Part shown: piece by piece, positions 1 through 19,745 of the stretch | How the letters are laid out: each line of letters begins with the position of its first letter | Position numbering within the stretch: the first letter of the stretch is position 1 | Source: Lamellibrachia satsuma | Lineage: Eukaryota; Annelida; Polychaeta; Sabellida; Siboglinidae | DNA length: 64,000 bases | Assembly: GCA_033239005.1 (NCBI GenBank) | Contig: BSQZ01000038.1 | Span: 372,001-436,000, forward strand | Reading direction: 5' to 3' | Translations under genes and position numbers: made by a program | The notes under the pieces: model-generated | The model's input: the letters and a program-made list of their open reading frames with translations, nothing else | What the model was told of the DNA's origin: nothing | Databases searched by the model: none

Positions 1-1418
<1,418 letters not shown>

Positions 1419-2316
1419 TCGTCACCGACACATGTGACCACTCCACCATATGTAATGGCAGTGACGAAATGGCGCGGTGCGCAAAGTTTGGCAGAGACAT
1501 TCCATGTAACAATCCCCAACATATAATCACTGATACAACTTGATCATCAATTTAAAATGAACGGCTAGTGGAGGAGTATAAACCATTGGTTGGCTGGGCA
1601 AAGACATCGTTATTTATGACTTGTTACGTCATTGATGAGAACATTTTTGGACTCTCGATAAGCCAATTGCTTCCTTGTGCACTTGCCATCTGGAACTTGT
1701 TGTTTGAGATGGCAATATTGTTAAATGTTATTTATTTGTTACGTCATTGAAATTATGCACTTGAATTATTCAACATATTTTTAGTCAAAAATAACGTTAT
1801 TGTGTTTCTAGACAAAGGTTGAATACAAACACAATACACACTTGTATACTTGTGAATTGAAATTGAGAAACTTCATGACAAGAATTAAGCTTTAGTTTAA
1901 ATTATATGGTTCGATATGACAAACAGTATTTACCCCTGTATCAAATAGAGCATACTGAATGCGTGTTTATTAAAGAGCGCTCTATGTGAATATTTCAAAA
2001 GCAATTCTTATGTAGCTGTTTCTGATGAGAATATCAGTATGTAAAGTAAACTAGCAACACTATATGACATCACAACAAGTATATTAAGAATTTTAATTGA
2101 CATTCATGCAGACATGATTTGTCTTTTTAAGTTCATTGAATTGAATAAATATTGTTGTTCTTTTCCCACGGAATGTAGGAACAGTTTTATAAACAACGTT
2201 GACATTAAGAATATGGGTAGTTCACACGAAAGCTAAGATAGATTTATACTCTTAGTATGAGGTTCCCATCCCGTGGTTGACACTGAATATTGATTGTTTG
2301 TGACATTGTGTGTGTT
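1419..2316. other. 3' flank of choline transporter block A, no gene seen
   Basis: This stretch aligns with 24117-25040 and 45655-46590, so it is the shared 3' flank of the three transporter copies. Open frames here (for example 1568-1750) are short and are not kept consistently between the three copies, so I see no gene in it. Confidence 0.7.
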
Positions 2317-2322
2317 TTTATT
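2317..2322 (-). promoter_or_regulatory. Possible polyadenylation signal for copy A
   Basis: AATAAA on the minus strand, about 80 bases downstream of the copy A stop codon. Copies B and C have AACAAA at the matching place (around 25040 and 46580), so only copy A keeps the hexamer. Position is right for a 3' UTR signal, but there is no transcript evidence. Confidence 0.3.
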
Positions 2323-2401
2323 GTGCACTTTTCTATATCGTGTAATCAAGGTTTCGGCACGAATTGCCTTGTTATCATTGGAACAAATAAACTTTTCATG
2401 A

Positions 2402-8523
<6,122 letters not shown>

Positions 8524-8557
8524 CTGAGGTCGATATGTTCAATACATCAGACTGACA

Positions 8558-8559
<2 letters not shown>

Positions 8560-8635
<76 letters not shown>
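8560..8635. repeat. (AT)n microsatellite upstream of exon 1, copy A
   Basis: TA run just upstream (minus-strand sense) of the first recognised exon. Copy B has a (TGTA)n plus (AT)n compound tract at the same place (30235-30466). Confidence 0.95.
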
Positions 8636-8642
<7 letters not shown>

Positions 8643-8751
8643 CAACATAAGGAGAGTAACACTAATCACACAACGACGATTATCGCCCAATTGCGCAACA
8701 GCCACAACAGTCGTAAAGTAGTTCGTATTGCTACTGCTACTACAATGTCGA

Positions 8752-8857
8752 TGCTGCCGCTGCCGCTGCCGCTGCCGCTGCCGCTGCCGCTGCCGCTGCC
8801 GCTGCCGCTGCCGCTGCCGCTGCCGCTGCCGCTGCCGCTGCCACTGCCGCTGCCGCT
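8752..8857. repeat. (CCGCTG)n hexanucleotide repeat
   Basis: About 17 units of CCGCTG; on the plus strand it reads as Pro-Leu. Copy B lacks it and has GAT-rich sequence there (30646-30860). It is not part of a supportable gene. Confidence 0.9.
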
Positions 8858-8929
8858 AATACTGGCGATGATGAAGATGATGATTATAACAGTAATAATA
8901 ACAGTACTGATGATAACAATTATGGTAAT

Positions 8930-9110
8930 ACTACTACAAATTATGAAAAATCTAAGCCTCCCGCATTACATTGGTGAACGCATATTGTTTCAGATCAGAT
9001 TGGTAATCAACCTGCCTGCTCCCACAGTAGTTTACCAATTGCCTCCACGCCACTCGCCTGGTGGCAGCACTGACCGCGACACGTGCCATGGGGGTGGTTA
9101 ACCAAAAATC
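8930..9110 (-). other. Conserved 5' flank of copies A and B, candidate upstream exon or promoter
   Basis: This segment and 30850-31030 are nearly identical, with about 130 bases showing no difference, while surrounding non-coding DNA has diverged more. On the minus strand it contains an ATG-led frame beginning MARVAVSAATRRVAWRQ, with possible donors after CAATTG and CAG. It is the last shared sequence upstream of the transporter exons, so it could hold the first exon or promoter. The phases do not join cleanly to the CAG acceptor at 8524, so this is only a candidate. Confidence 0.25.
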
Positions 9111-11042
9111 CTTTAGACGGCAGCACCAACAGTAATGTGGATGCCATGAACGCAGCAACATCATTGTAATTTTTTATATGGGCGGGCCACAAACAGGTTG
9201 CCAAATATTGTATTTTGTAAAAGCCATTTATAAAAGAAAGGCCTATTCAAATGAGCGATTAGCAACCCAATAGAGGCTACTCGGAATAAACTGTGGCGCC
9301 GCTGATGTATAATATTACGCTAGTTAATAAAAGGTAAAGTCACGTGATATTGCCGACGACAATACAAGTTTCAAGTGGTTATACTCCAAACAGCCCAAAC
9401 TTGGGCTAACGCAGGAGTTTGTGGTGGACTGTGCGCCTGCACTGTGGGTGGTACATTTGACTAAAGGACTAGTATCTTTAATGTTGCCGAAATGGTTTTT
9501 ATCTGATAGTTTTATTTATTTTATATATAGGATGTTAAACGAAAATTTTAATAGGTTGGATATGTGTATGGATACTGTCGCTGTCTTGCCACATGCACTC
9601 ATAGACATAGACATGCAGTCTCCATATCCACACCATGGATACGTTTATGCTGAGCACTGTGTTTTAAAGGCAGTTTAGGTGAGGAGGTGTGGTGAAAGGG
9701 AGTTCCATGATAGCTTCTTGAAATGATTTTGAGTTTTTATGTTGGTAATTTTTGGTGGAATCATATTCCGTATGCGAATGGCTTGGGGATAAAATGAAAA
9801 GAACATTGCATTTATACGACACCTGGGGGCTATGTATTGTCCACGGGTTCGAGAGCGGGTTAGTAGGCCTGGAGGGGGGGTGATCCCAAAAATATTATTT
9901 AGAATTTTGTAGAAGGTTCGCCCGAATATTTTGTTGTGCACAGAAACAATCGCGTATATCGAAGTTAACGTCATATGAGCAGTTTTTTGCATTATGTTTA
10001 ATAATAATAAGTGTTATTGTTGATACACTGTAATCTCTTCTGAAACGTAATTCTTTCCGACTCTCTAATTTGAAGTGCAAGTTGTACTTCCGTGGACAAT
10101 CGATCCCGCGATGCATTGCGTTTGCACACGCCGTCCAACGAAAACGACTATTGGTCGGGTTACCCCGTGTCGCCCGACAAAGCGTAGCTAAATTATATGC
10201 GCGTCCACACGAGCAACGTCTCTAGACACTGCCGTTGCGACCTATAATTGGGCAGCAGTAACCATTTGCGTTCCGATTAAAAGTCACTACTGGTCACAGG
10301 AAGCCGCAATGGTAAGGGATCGGCACAATGGTCGACATTTACATATTCGTACAAAGCGTACTAATTCTCATGCCCCTCTTGATGCGAGTTGAAAAGCCTC
10401 GAGTGCTCCTAGCTATGGTGCTACCCACTGCTGACTAGCCTTCTTCTTTGCATCCGGGCGCGTTGGAGAATATGCACAGTGACATGCACAAAACGCATGC
10501 TGGTAATGCCAGAAAGATTCCATCACTGATGTCACGTGTCATTGAAACAACATAATTCGGAGGATTACACAACCCACACCATCACATCCCTGCGACCACA
10601 ATGAAGACTGGACATACAGACAGACAGGCAAGCAGTGGAGGATATAAAAACAAACACACACTGGTGAGTAATGTCTGACTGACGGATTTTAACAAATTGG
10701 ATTAACACACAAGCTGACATTGCAAATATGGCTACAACTTAGATGTTTAGGAATGTGTGGTAAATTATTGCGCAGCATATACATTAATATATGTACAAAA
10801 ACTGTCTTCCGTTTCCCAGCATTACCACCGGCACCAGGAAATTCACACATGACACCATACTGGGCTAGCTAGCCTATACAATATCTTTTAAAACACCCAG
10901 TCCATAACATGCAACTGCAATTGCTTGACAAGACAGTGTTAAACTTTATTTTACACCTATATTTTGTCACAAACAAATGTCATCCATGCTTGTTTTACCA
11001 CGCTGCGTTGCCTTGGTAACAAGCCAATCTAAATTTCATATT
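9111..11042. other. Spacer 1 private segment
   Basis: Not found in spacer 2. Apart from the possible LINE tail at 9675-9992 I recognise nothing: open frames are short, and no RNA gene was seen. Confidence 0.5.
9675..9992 (-). mobile_element. Possible LINE RT C-terminal tail
   Basis: The minus-strand frame contains RTRGQYIAPRCRINAMFFSFYPQAIRIRNMIPPKI and then FKKLSW (quoted in parts: SRTRGQYIAPR, FFSFYPQAIRIRNMIPP). This resembles the conserved tail of CR1/jockey-like reverse transcriptases, where FFPRTIRLWNxLP and FKxxL occur. No RT core is seen nearby, so it would be a 5'-truncated remnant. Confidence 0.4.
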
Positions 11043-11484
11043 GGGCACGACCACAGTCACTTTTCCATTAGGCGACCATTATAACGTTCTTACGCGTACA
11101 TTGAACATTTATTAAATTTTTTTTAAATTCACAGCAAATGACAGACCCACTAGGACACCTGGTGTGTGAAATTCGTGAAAATTACATACCTCCTTTTCGC
11201 ACAAATTGCTTCAATGCACGACACACCTACATTTCCACCATGAAATTCCCCGGTTTCCAAAATATGAGTACACCCTGCCTGATGGCCACTGTGTCCTTAC
11301 GCAACTGGCATACCAACTGACAAATGGCATAATTTAAAACTTAGATGCTACTGTGCACAAAACCATCACCTCCACTCACTCATCTATACAAGTTCTGCTC
11401 TCCTAAATAAACCCTAACTGCATAATAATTTTTTTCCTCTGGGACTCTGTAATGGCGGACGGATTCTGACTGTGGTCCGTGCCC
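11043..11484. mobile_element. 0.44-kb TIR element, spacer 1 forward copy
   Basis: Bounded by inverted ends: GGGCACGACCACAGTCA on the left and the complement of GGGCACGGACCACAGTCAG on the right. The interior (about 11110-11400) is the reverse complement of the interior of 21999-22451. It holds broken open frames but no recognised transposase motif, so it is probably a non-autonomous DNA transposon. Confidence 0.55.
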
Positions 11485-11970
11485 TTCTCAAAGTGACATT
11501 TTATGTCAACGGCCTTGACCTAACCTATGCCACTGACCTATATATAGCCTCGACTATCCAGGCTCCGCGATGTGGCGCCACCGTTTTTCGCACACATCAC
11601 ATGTTCTCGGTGGATTCACGAAGCCGAGAGAGAGTCGGATAAGCGAGACTAACAATATTTATAAAACAGTCAGTGGTTGCGTCGATTTCACAAATAGAGG
11701 CTTGTGTGCAAATGTGCTCGCGAACTGGCCTGCGATTGGATGCTATTAATAGATTTTGGCCTGACGAGTAGGCACAGTTTATGAAATGTCGTCGAGATGG
11801 AGCGCCACCGGCAACAAAAAATGTAACGAAAATATATTGCGAATTAAATAAAACTAACGAAGTAAAAAGTCGCGTTACTTTAGATAAAACTACTTCGTTA
11901 CAAGTAAAAGTACTTAATCAAAATTCTACTTCGTTACATGCCAATTACTTGAAATAACCACTCAAGTATT
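11485..11970. other. Spacer 1 segment, partly shared with spacer 2
   Basis: The first about 95 bases match 31212-31310; the rest is private. No gene seen. Confidence 0.45.
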
Positions 11971-12267
11971 GTAAAGGTAAAGGTAAAGCGCGGTATCCGG
12001 TCCATAAGACTGCTCAAAGCAAAGCGCTTTACATTTCACCCCCTGGAAGACCTGTTCATTCCAAGGCCATCGCAACTTCTTTGGGAAGTATTCAGCCACG
12101 CTGCAATTGCTGCGCGAAGGCTATTCGTTCACATATCCACCACTGTCTGTATTGCCAGGTACTCATTTATACAGCTGAGTGAACTGTGGCAGCGACCGCA
12201 GTGGGAATTGAAACCGGGTTCTCTCGATTGAGAGTCCGACCTTCTAACCGGTATGCTATCGCGCCCC
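11971..12267 (-). mobile_element. tRNA-derived SINE
   Basis: On the minus strand it starts with a tRNA-like head of about 75 nt with an A-box-like TAGCATACCGG (12248-12258) and a B-box-like GGTTTCAATTCCC (12203-12215). A body of about 200 bp follows and the 3' tail is TTTACC units (11971-11988). The head is decayed relative to a functional tRNA, and no matching copy is in spacer 2, so this is a spacer 1 insertion or a spacer 2 loss. Confidence 0.65.
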
Positions 12268-12905
12268 ATTGAAATGATGTATTTTTACTTCGTTACACAT
12301 GTCAACCCTGTTCATGACATGAAGTGCGACTTCCAGTTCATCGACGCGTTTTGTAAGTGACTCTATTGTTGCATATTTCTTTTCGATAACTCTTCAATTA
12401 CTTCTTTGCAGCTAAGAATAGCTAGCTCTTCTTTGTCCATGGCTACTGAGTCACTAGACGTCCACACACGCCGGTTTATACGTGTAGTTGTCATGTTGAC
12501 ACCACGTACTGTCGGGGTGGGGGGGTGTATCATGCAATTTCATCACACCCAGTAGTTACAATCACACCCACCAGTATCAGATGTTCATGTTGACCGCATA
12601 TGGACATTAAACTGTGAATTTACTTAAATTCACGCGTCAATTTGTTGTGGTTTCAACGTACCCCAGTGCTATGTACCTTCATAGTTCTATCACATCTGTT
12701 CGGGTTGGTAAGCGCCAGTCAACAATGCAGAAATGAGTATTAGTTGGAGAGCCTTCACCAGGGCAACACCAGCGCCCGCCATTTTAGCTGTTCCCCTTTG
12801 CTTTGGCTTGCAAAGTGCACAAAGTGCCTCTCTTTCTACGCTAGCTGTCATTTAAAATGTACATATTTTGCAGTGTTTTAATAGTGTTTTCAATAATGAA
12901 ATTGA
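12268..12905. other. Spacer 1 private segment, no gene seen
   Basis: No ORF, RNA gene or repeat family recognised; it includes a short G-run at 12513-12528. Confidence 0.4.
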
Positions 12906-13084
12906 TGTCACAGCCTTGTCTTGTGGCGCGTCAGTCGCATATAAAATTATAACGGTAAAACAGCTGACTTCAAAGATGGCGGCATGGGCCCGGATAGACT
13001 CGCAGTAAATATTATTTGACTGTGCAAGTGCATGCCGAGCACTGCCCCCCGCCAGCCGATGACTGCGTGCTGGCTGGGCATATA

Positions 13085-13240
13085 TTGTTGTAGTATGCAG
13101 TCACACTCAGTCATCCACGTGTTGTTGTAGTATGCAGTCACACTAAGTCATCCACGTGTTATTGTAGTATGCAGTCAGACTCAGTCATCCACGTGTTGTT
13201 GTAGTATGCAGTCACACTCAATCATCCACGTGTTGTTGTA
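13085..13240. repeat. 37-bp minisatellite, spacer 1 (about 4 units)
   Basis: Unit begins TTGTTGTAGTATGCAG and ends CATCCACGTG. Spacer 2 holds about 6 units of the same repeat at 35827-36058. Confidence 0.9.
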
Positions 13241-14028
13241 GGACCGTTACGTACTTTCTTTTATATTTTTCTACTGTTTCCATAATCGACACTCATACCG
13301 TTGTTTATTATTCCGTCAGGTAATATATACATAATCATTAACGATTGCTATTTCACTAGGTTACGTGTTGTTTTAATTTACCAAGTGATCCGTACGTAAT
13401 GGAAAAACCCTGCCTTGGTACCTGCATTCTCGTACGTCCTACCTTGCCGTAATACTTACGTAGAGTTGTCCATAACTACGATTGAGTCTAACCGCCGAGT
13501 TTCCTTCCAACGTGTTGTCTGGTAGATGTCTGTGCCACTGACCCGCAGACCCCGTGCACGATGGTTAAGTCGACGACAAGATGGGCTTTGTGCGTGGTGT
13601 CTCATGAGCCACCTAGCGGTAGGTAAACTCTATCCTGCGCGACCAGGCATGTCATTAACACAAGCGCTTTTATATCTAGGGCTTCGAACCACTCACTTAC
13701 TCGTGGGGTTAATGAACCAACGAAGGGTTGCGTAAGTTAAGGGGCGTTTCTATTATGTAGGGTGAACTATATAATCTAAACCAAAATGTAACCTAGCGAA
13801 ACAGCAAACCTTAATGAGTGCAGTTTTCACCTGATTAAATTGTGAATCAGCGATATGAAACCATAAATAACCATAAAAACGTCTGAATGTGATTCAGTAT
13901 CCACAACAATTGCAACATGGCACTGATAATGATATAAAAAGTACAGGGAACCATAAATATTTTGCATCTGGTCCGTCTTAGAAAGGGGGTTTCGGGAAAT
14001 ATTTAGATTTTGTATTTGTTCGCAGCCG

Positions 14029-14532
14029 TTCTATGCAATCTCCTTGTTAAGCTATCGTGGGTACACAACATTCTATGCAATCTCCTTGTTAAGCTATCGT
14101 GGGTACACAACATTCTATGCAATCTCCTTTTTAAGATATCGTGGGCACACAACATTCTATGCAATCTCCTTGTTAAGCTATCGTGGGTACACAACATTCT
14201 ATGCAATCTCCTTGCTAAGCTATCGTGGTACACAACATTCTATGCAATCTCCTTTTTAAGCTATCGTGGATACACAACATTCTATGCAATCTCCTTGTTA
14301 AGCTATCGTGGGTACACAACATTCTATGCAATCTCCTTGTTAAGCTATCGTGGGTACACAACATTCTATGCAATCTCCTTGTTAAGCTATCGTGGGTACA
14401 CAACATTCTATGCAGTCTCCTTTTTAAGATATCGTGGGTACACAACATTCTATGCAATCTCCTTGTTAAGCTATCGTGGGTACACAACATTCTATGCAAT
14501 CTCCTTGTTAAGCTATCGTGGGTACACAACAT
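14029..14532. repeat. 42-bp minisatellite, spacer 1 (12 units)
   Basis: Unit begins TTCTATGCAATCTCC and ends GGGTACACAACA. Because 42 is a multiple of three, both strands have long open frames (a 14-residue peptide repeat such as LCNLLVKLSWVHNI), which I treat as a by-product. Spacer 2 has only 4 units at 36865-37032. Confidence 0.95.
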
Positions 14533-14709
14533 ATACACATATGTGTTTATTGGTAGAAGTACATCTTCCAATGACGCTCCACCTCATGTTTCCATTAAAC
14601 GTTCAGGTCACATTATTGCAAAATCTATTTGTTGCCTTCATTGGTAACTGACAAAAATAATATGTGACTCCATTAATGTAGAAGCCCCCCTGGAAGGTTT
14701 TGTCCAGGT

Positions 14710-14850
14710 TTGGTTGTAATTACCTTCCTGAGACTTCTCCATGATAAAATGACCACACCCTTTGTCAACAATGGGACAGAAACAGGGCCTTTCACCTTGC
14801 GAACAAGGGTTAATCAGGGATGTGTTATTTCGTATGCCTTAGCAGCTGGA
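14710..14850 (+). mobile_element. LINE RT fragment, spacer 1
   Basis: The plus frame reads FLRLLHDKMT, then NNGTETGPFTLRTRVNQGCVIS, which matches the segment before and including the GVKQGCVLSP motif of non-LTR reverse transcriptases. Homology is lost after that motif. The spacer 2 copy (37213-37345) has small indels that break the frame. Confidence 0.6.
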
Positions 14851-14935
14851 TACCCGTTGACTCCGGGTGAATTGCGTTTACTATGGCGGAGAAAGCAGCC
14901 CTTTCTCTGTTTGTATAAGTAGACCAACTACTTTT

Positions 14936-15355
<420 letters not shown>

Positions 15356-16370
15356 ATTATATACACATTTGGGATAAACCCCCCAACCTAGAGTATTTAA
15401 AATATGATATACACAAAAGTTACGGATAGACCCTTTGATTTTACATTCAGATCAATTCAGTACCTATACATTTTATCACATGATATGTTAGTTTGAAAAG
15501 CATATCATCACAGTAGTACAACTTAATACATCGGTAGGGTGAGTGGGAATAAATTTGGTAGCTCGAATGAAAGATGTTGTTCGTGTGGCACAGCGAACAA
15601 AAAGTGATGTGAACACGTGGTCCTGCTTGCTGAAAGCGTGCACCACTGGCCAGAAATATGTTCCGAAAGAGTCACATGAAACGGGTTGCTTTTGTTAAAC
15701 ACATCTAGCTAATTAACTAAGTGCTCGCTACCCAGGCCCTTAAAAGAATTTTTATCATACAGGCCAAACATTGATGTCGTTTGCTTCAGTCCAGGGTAGC
15801 GAAATAGTCGGATCCACTAGGCAATCGCGAAAACGCTAGCGCTTTTGTGAACATCCTTTCTACCACACTCAACACGTCCAAAAGGGGTATTCATACCATG
15901 GCTAATGTCAGCTTAGTCAATGGCAAGTTCACTGTCCCATCACCAGAAAGTCCGGTGTGTGCCAATGCAATATTTGAAATCTAGCAGTCTAGCGGGTCGT
16001 GTTTGTATTAGCCTGTATCGCGACATGACTGACCCTCTACCAACAGACGGGTTAGCCGGGTAAGTGCTAACAGAGGGGTAAGTCGCTTCACGGCCATCCC
16101 TCCGTCAATAGAAGGCTAAATCACATCACGTCCATTGTTCTGCCAACAGAGGGGTAAGTCGCGTCACGCTCACCCCTACGCCGACCGTGTTGGTCCCTTC
16201 CATTATGGTGGTCTGCTACACTGTAATTGTGTTGCTCTGTACAAGTCGTGTTTCACATCAGGGTGATAGGTCATTGCTACATACAGTTGTAGATTTGTTG
16301 GTGAAGTGCAGGCTAAATACTCCATAGAAACAGCATACAACTTGAGAGGATGGAAAATAAAACATTTTTG
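15356..16370. other. Spacer 1 segment mostly private
   Basis: About 15410-16240 is absent from spacer 2, where the flanks join at about 37728. It holds a short imperfect repeat with AACAGAGGGGTAAGTCGC at about 16069 and 16144. No gene seen. Confidence 0.5.
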
Positions 16371-19300
16371 TTAATCATTATTCCGAGGTAGTAATTTAGC
16401 GTAAGTTAATCCCGGTGAAACGGGCCCAGAGTAGTCCCGTGTCGAAGTATTCTGGAGTCTTCTGAGAGGTAGGAAAGCTATGTGGAGTTGTCTGTGTGGT
16501 AGGACGGCTATGTGGAGTTGTATATGTGGTAGGAAGGCTATGTGGAGTTGTTTGTGTGGTAGGAAGGCTGTGTGGAGTTGTCTGTGTGGTAGGAAAGCTA
16601 TGTGGAGTTGGCTGTGTGGTAGGAAGGCTATGTAGAGTTGTTTGTGTGGTAGGATGGCTGTGTGGAGTGGTATGTGTGGTAGGAAGGCTGTGTGGAGTTG
16701 TATGTGTGGTAGGAAAGCTATGTGGAGTTGTATGTGTGGTAGGAAGGCTATGTGGAGTTGTTTGTGCGGTAGGATGGCTGTGTGGAGTTGTATGTGTGGT
16801 AGGAAGGCTGTTTGGAGTTGTATGTGTGGTAGGAAGGCTGTGTGGAGTTGTATGTGTGGTAGGAAGGTTGTGTGGAGTTGTTTGTGTGGTAACAAGGCTG
16901 TGTGGAGTTGTCTGTGTGGTAGGAAGGCTGTGTGGAGTTGTATGTGTGGTAAGAAGGCTGTGTGGAGTTGTATGTGTGGTAGCACCTTGATATGTATTCG
17001 ACTTGCTACCGGCAGCCAGTGTAAGCCCCTTGAGACGGGTGTTATATGGTCGTGCCTACTGGTGCGCGTAATTAGTCTAGCAGCATTGTTCTGTACTCGT
17101 TGCAGTCGAAGTATCTGTGATGCCGGAAGGTTAACCAAGAGCGAATTACAGTAATCTAGGCGAGAGGTCACAAGTGCGTTACAGCACTTTTGGTGGCTCC
17201 TGTTGTGAGATAGTGGCGTATTGATGATAGTGTGTTTACATTATAATTACAAGCAGCACACACAGCTGTCACATGATGTGTGATCGTCAGATGTTGATCC
17301 ATATGAACTCCCAAATTCCGTACGCAGTCTACTGGTGAAATAATGTCAGCTCCAATGGTCATACAGCAAACTCCATATAACTTAAGATGATGTTTCGATA
17401 CAAAAATAATCATCTCAGTTTTGTCGTCATTTAAATTTAGCATACGAAGAGTCATCCATCGTCTAACTTCCCTAAGGCAGTCCGTCAGTCGCCTCACTGT
17501 TTCCACTTGGTCGCCCTGCACAGCTGGATTCTAGGATACATATAGTTGAATGTCATCCGCATATTTGTGGTAATGTACTCCGTGTCTTCTGAATATGCGC
17601 TGCATTGGCGTGGTGTACAGAGTAAACATAACTGGCCCAAGAACCGAGCCCTGTGGTACACCACACTGTAGAGGAATATGCTCTGATGTTGTTGAATCAA
17701 TCTGGACCCGATAGGCGCGGTCTTCCATGTATGTCCGGAACCAAGCTAGTGCCGTTCCACGCACACCGTATTCATCTTGCAGAAGTTTCAACAAGTGTGC
17801 ATGATCGATAGTATCGAATGCTGCTGATAGATTTAGCATAACAAACATCATAGCATGGTTCCTGTCAAGAGCATCTGCAATGTCATGCTTTAACCTCAAC
17901 AGGGCTGTCTCGGTACTGTGCAGTGTCTTGTACGCAGACTGGTATTCTTCGTGCAGTCCATTCATAGTTAGGTGTTCTGTTGGCCGATGGACTGCAACTT
18001 TCACTAACACTTTGCCGATATTCCTTGTTTGAAGCTGTTATTTAATATGGCCACCAAATAGGGAATGTGGATATGCAGTGTTCTCTTCAGGAGTTCAGTT
18101 GGGCAGGCATCCAGACTGCATGTCTTTGAGGGGCACAGATTGATGGTGTTCCTCAGTTCCTCCACAGTCGTAGGTAGTAGTTGATTTAGTTGGCATGATA
18201 CTGGTTGGCTGCTAACATCGACGACGGAATCAGAAAATTACTTATCATTTATCAGCTTCTTCTGGATCTGCACTCTGATTGCTTGTGTTTTTTTCAGCGA
18301 AGTAAGTAGCGAAGTCACTGCACAGTTTCTCAGTGCTTGATGATTGTGGTCGACTAGTGCTCGGCGGCTTTAGCACGGTGTTGACCACACGAAAGCATGT
18401 CCGCTGGTCAAGTGATGACGACACTGATTCATAGTGAGCCCGCTTAGCTCGAGTGATCATGGCGCTGACCGCTGTTCGGTGCTGTACATAAATCTGTCGA
18501 TGGATCTCGAGCTTCGTTTTCCTTCACCTTTTCTCATTTGAACGTCTCAGTGTTCTGGCATTGTGTATGTCATCATTATACCAGGGTTCCTTGCGTCGGG
18601 ATGTTTTTATTCTTGTCGTGACAGGGGCATGCACGTCAACGGTTGATATGACCGCATGCTCGTACTGGTCAACCACGGCACTCACATCCATATTAATATC
18701 CACAGAAGCGAGATGTTCCAATAGATCAGCCTCAAATCGGTCATGATTTATTCCACGGATATCGCGCAGATGCCTCATAGTACGAGCAGGCACTGGGTTT
18801 GCAGAAGACAGAAGAAAAACAACACTGTAATGATCTGATATGCTGCTGGGGTATGCCATTGTAGATGATACGATGGAACTAGGTGAACGTGTTATCACCA
18901 AGTCCAACCTGTGCCCCCGGATGTGTGTTGATTCTGTAACATGTTGTTGTAGATTATTTTCAGCTAAAATGTCATTCAATAACTTTACACCGGGTGCAGA
19001 ACCCAGTTCACAGTGAAGATTGAAGTCACCGACAATAAGAATGTCTCGCTGTGCCATGGCTATCTCATTCACATATATCGCGAACTCATCAAGGAACTGC
19101 TGTACATTTGTTGTCGGTGGACGATAAATGACGATAACACGCATATGTCTCAATGTTTGTGTTGATTTGACGTCCACATGTTCAAAGGTCTCATATCGCT
19201 TAGTTGTTGTCTTTCGCAATTTAAATTCTGACTTGTATAGTATTCCAACGCCGCCTTCGCGCTTAGCTGAACGACATTCTCCTATATAGCTGTAACATGG

Positions 19301-19745
19301 TGGAGTTAATTAGCTGACAACAGCAGATTTATTCGGTTTACTCCAGGTTTCTGTTAAAAACATAAAATCTCCACCATGGTCCAACAAATGTTCCTTCACC
19401 GTCAATGCTTTGTTAAATACTGATCGTGCATTTAGTAGTACGCAGGTAACATCATACCTTGTGTCAGTTTGTCGACATATGTCAACCAGGTTTGTTGGAT
19501 TAATTCTCTCCTTGTGTATGTGTTCAATGTTCGTTCTTAATCGTCTTCCAGCTGTTATTACTGAAGAAATGGATCGAAAATGTTTGTTTCCAGCAGTAGT
19601 TCCCCGGTGCTTTCTGGAAGTTGCACATATATTTAGTGATCGAAGAGTAAGGAGTGTTTTGAGTGTCACATTTAAGTTCGTCTTCATAATGTTGGCTGCT
19701 GTGGCCCGTAGTTCACAGCCGGTAAAAGTCAACATGTTTACATAA
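16371..19745 (-). mobile_element. CR1/L2-like LINE with endonuclease and RT, spacer 1 copy
   Basis: Minus-strand pieces in order: an N-terminal part with VLLNARSVFNKA and FLTETW (19310-19735), an APE-type endonuclease part with VIYRPP, ILIVGDFNLH, HRLDLVITR and SDHYSVVF (18524-19219), a linker (18245-18460), the RT with LNLSAAFDTIDH, GVPQGSVLGP and YADDIQLY (17531-18010), a downstream RT part (17168-17521) and a C-terminal part with LDYCNSLL, LQRVQNNAARLI and LHWLPVASRI (16371-17171). Stops and frameshifts separate these pieces (for example a TAG right after YADDIQLYVS), so it is inactive. The C-terminal ORF contains an in-frame 30-bp minisatellite. The same insertion is present in spacer 2, so it predates that duplication. 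Confidence 0.85.
16463..16983. repeat. 30-bp minisatellite array in LINE C-terminal ORF, spacer 1
   Basis: About 17 units of a GT-rich 30-mer (plus strand AGGAAGGCTGTGTGGAG, then TTGTATGTGTGGT). On the minus strand each unit is ten codons, LPHIQLHTAF, in frame with the LINE ORF on both sides (VASRIHIKV before, RRLQNTSTRD after). Both strands are open in more than one frame because the unit has no stop in them. Confidence 0.9.

Noticed and set aside
8691..9101. Pro-Leu repeat ORF on the plus strand
   Set aside because: A CCGCTG hexamer repeat with random flanks; copy B has no such repeat.
12196..12267. Functional tRNA gene on the minus strand
   Set aside because: A- and B-box-like sequences are present, but the head is imperfect and is followed by a SINE body and a repeat tail, so it is a SINE head.
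13526..13735. Small ORF open in both spacers (partner 36327-36536)
   Set aside because: Nearly all differences between the two copies change the amino acid (for example R to C, L to I, G to C), and there is no homology or gene context; it is open only because the copies are young.
14029..14532. CRISPR-like regular repeat
   Set aside because: Units are contiguous with no unique spacers, and the genome is animal; this is a minisatellite. The same applies to 13085-13240, 16463-16983 and 57489-62693.
14010..14651. 213-codon plus-strand ORF
   Set aside because: It is the 42-bp minisatellite read through; the unit is a multiple of three and has no stop in several frames.
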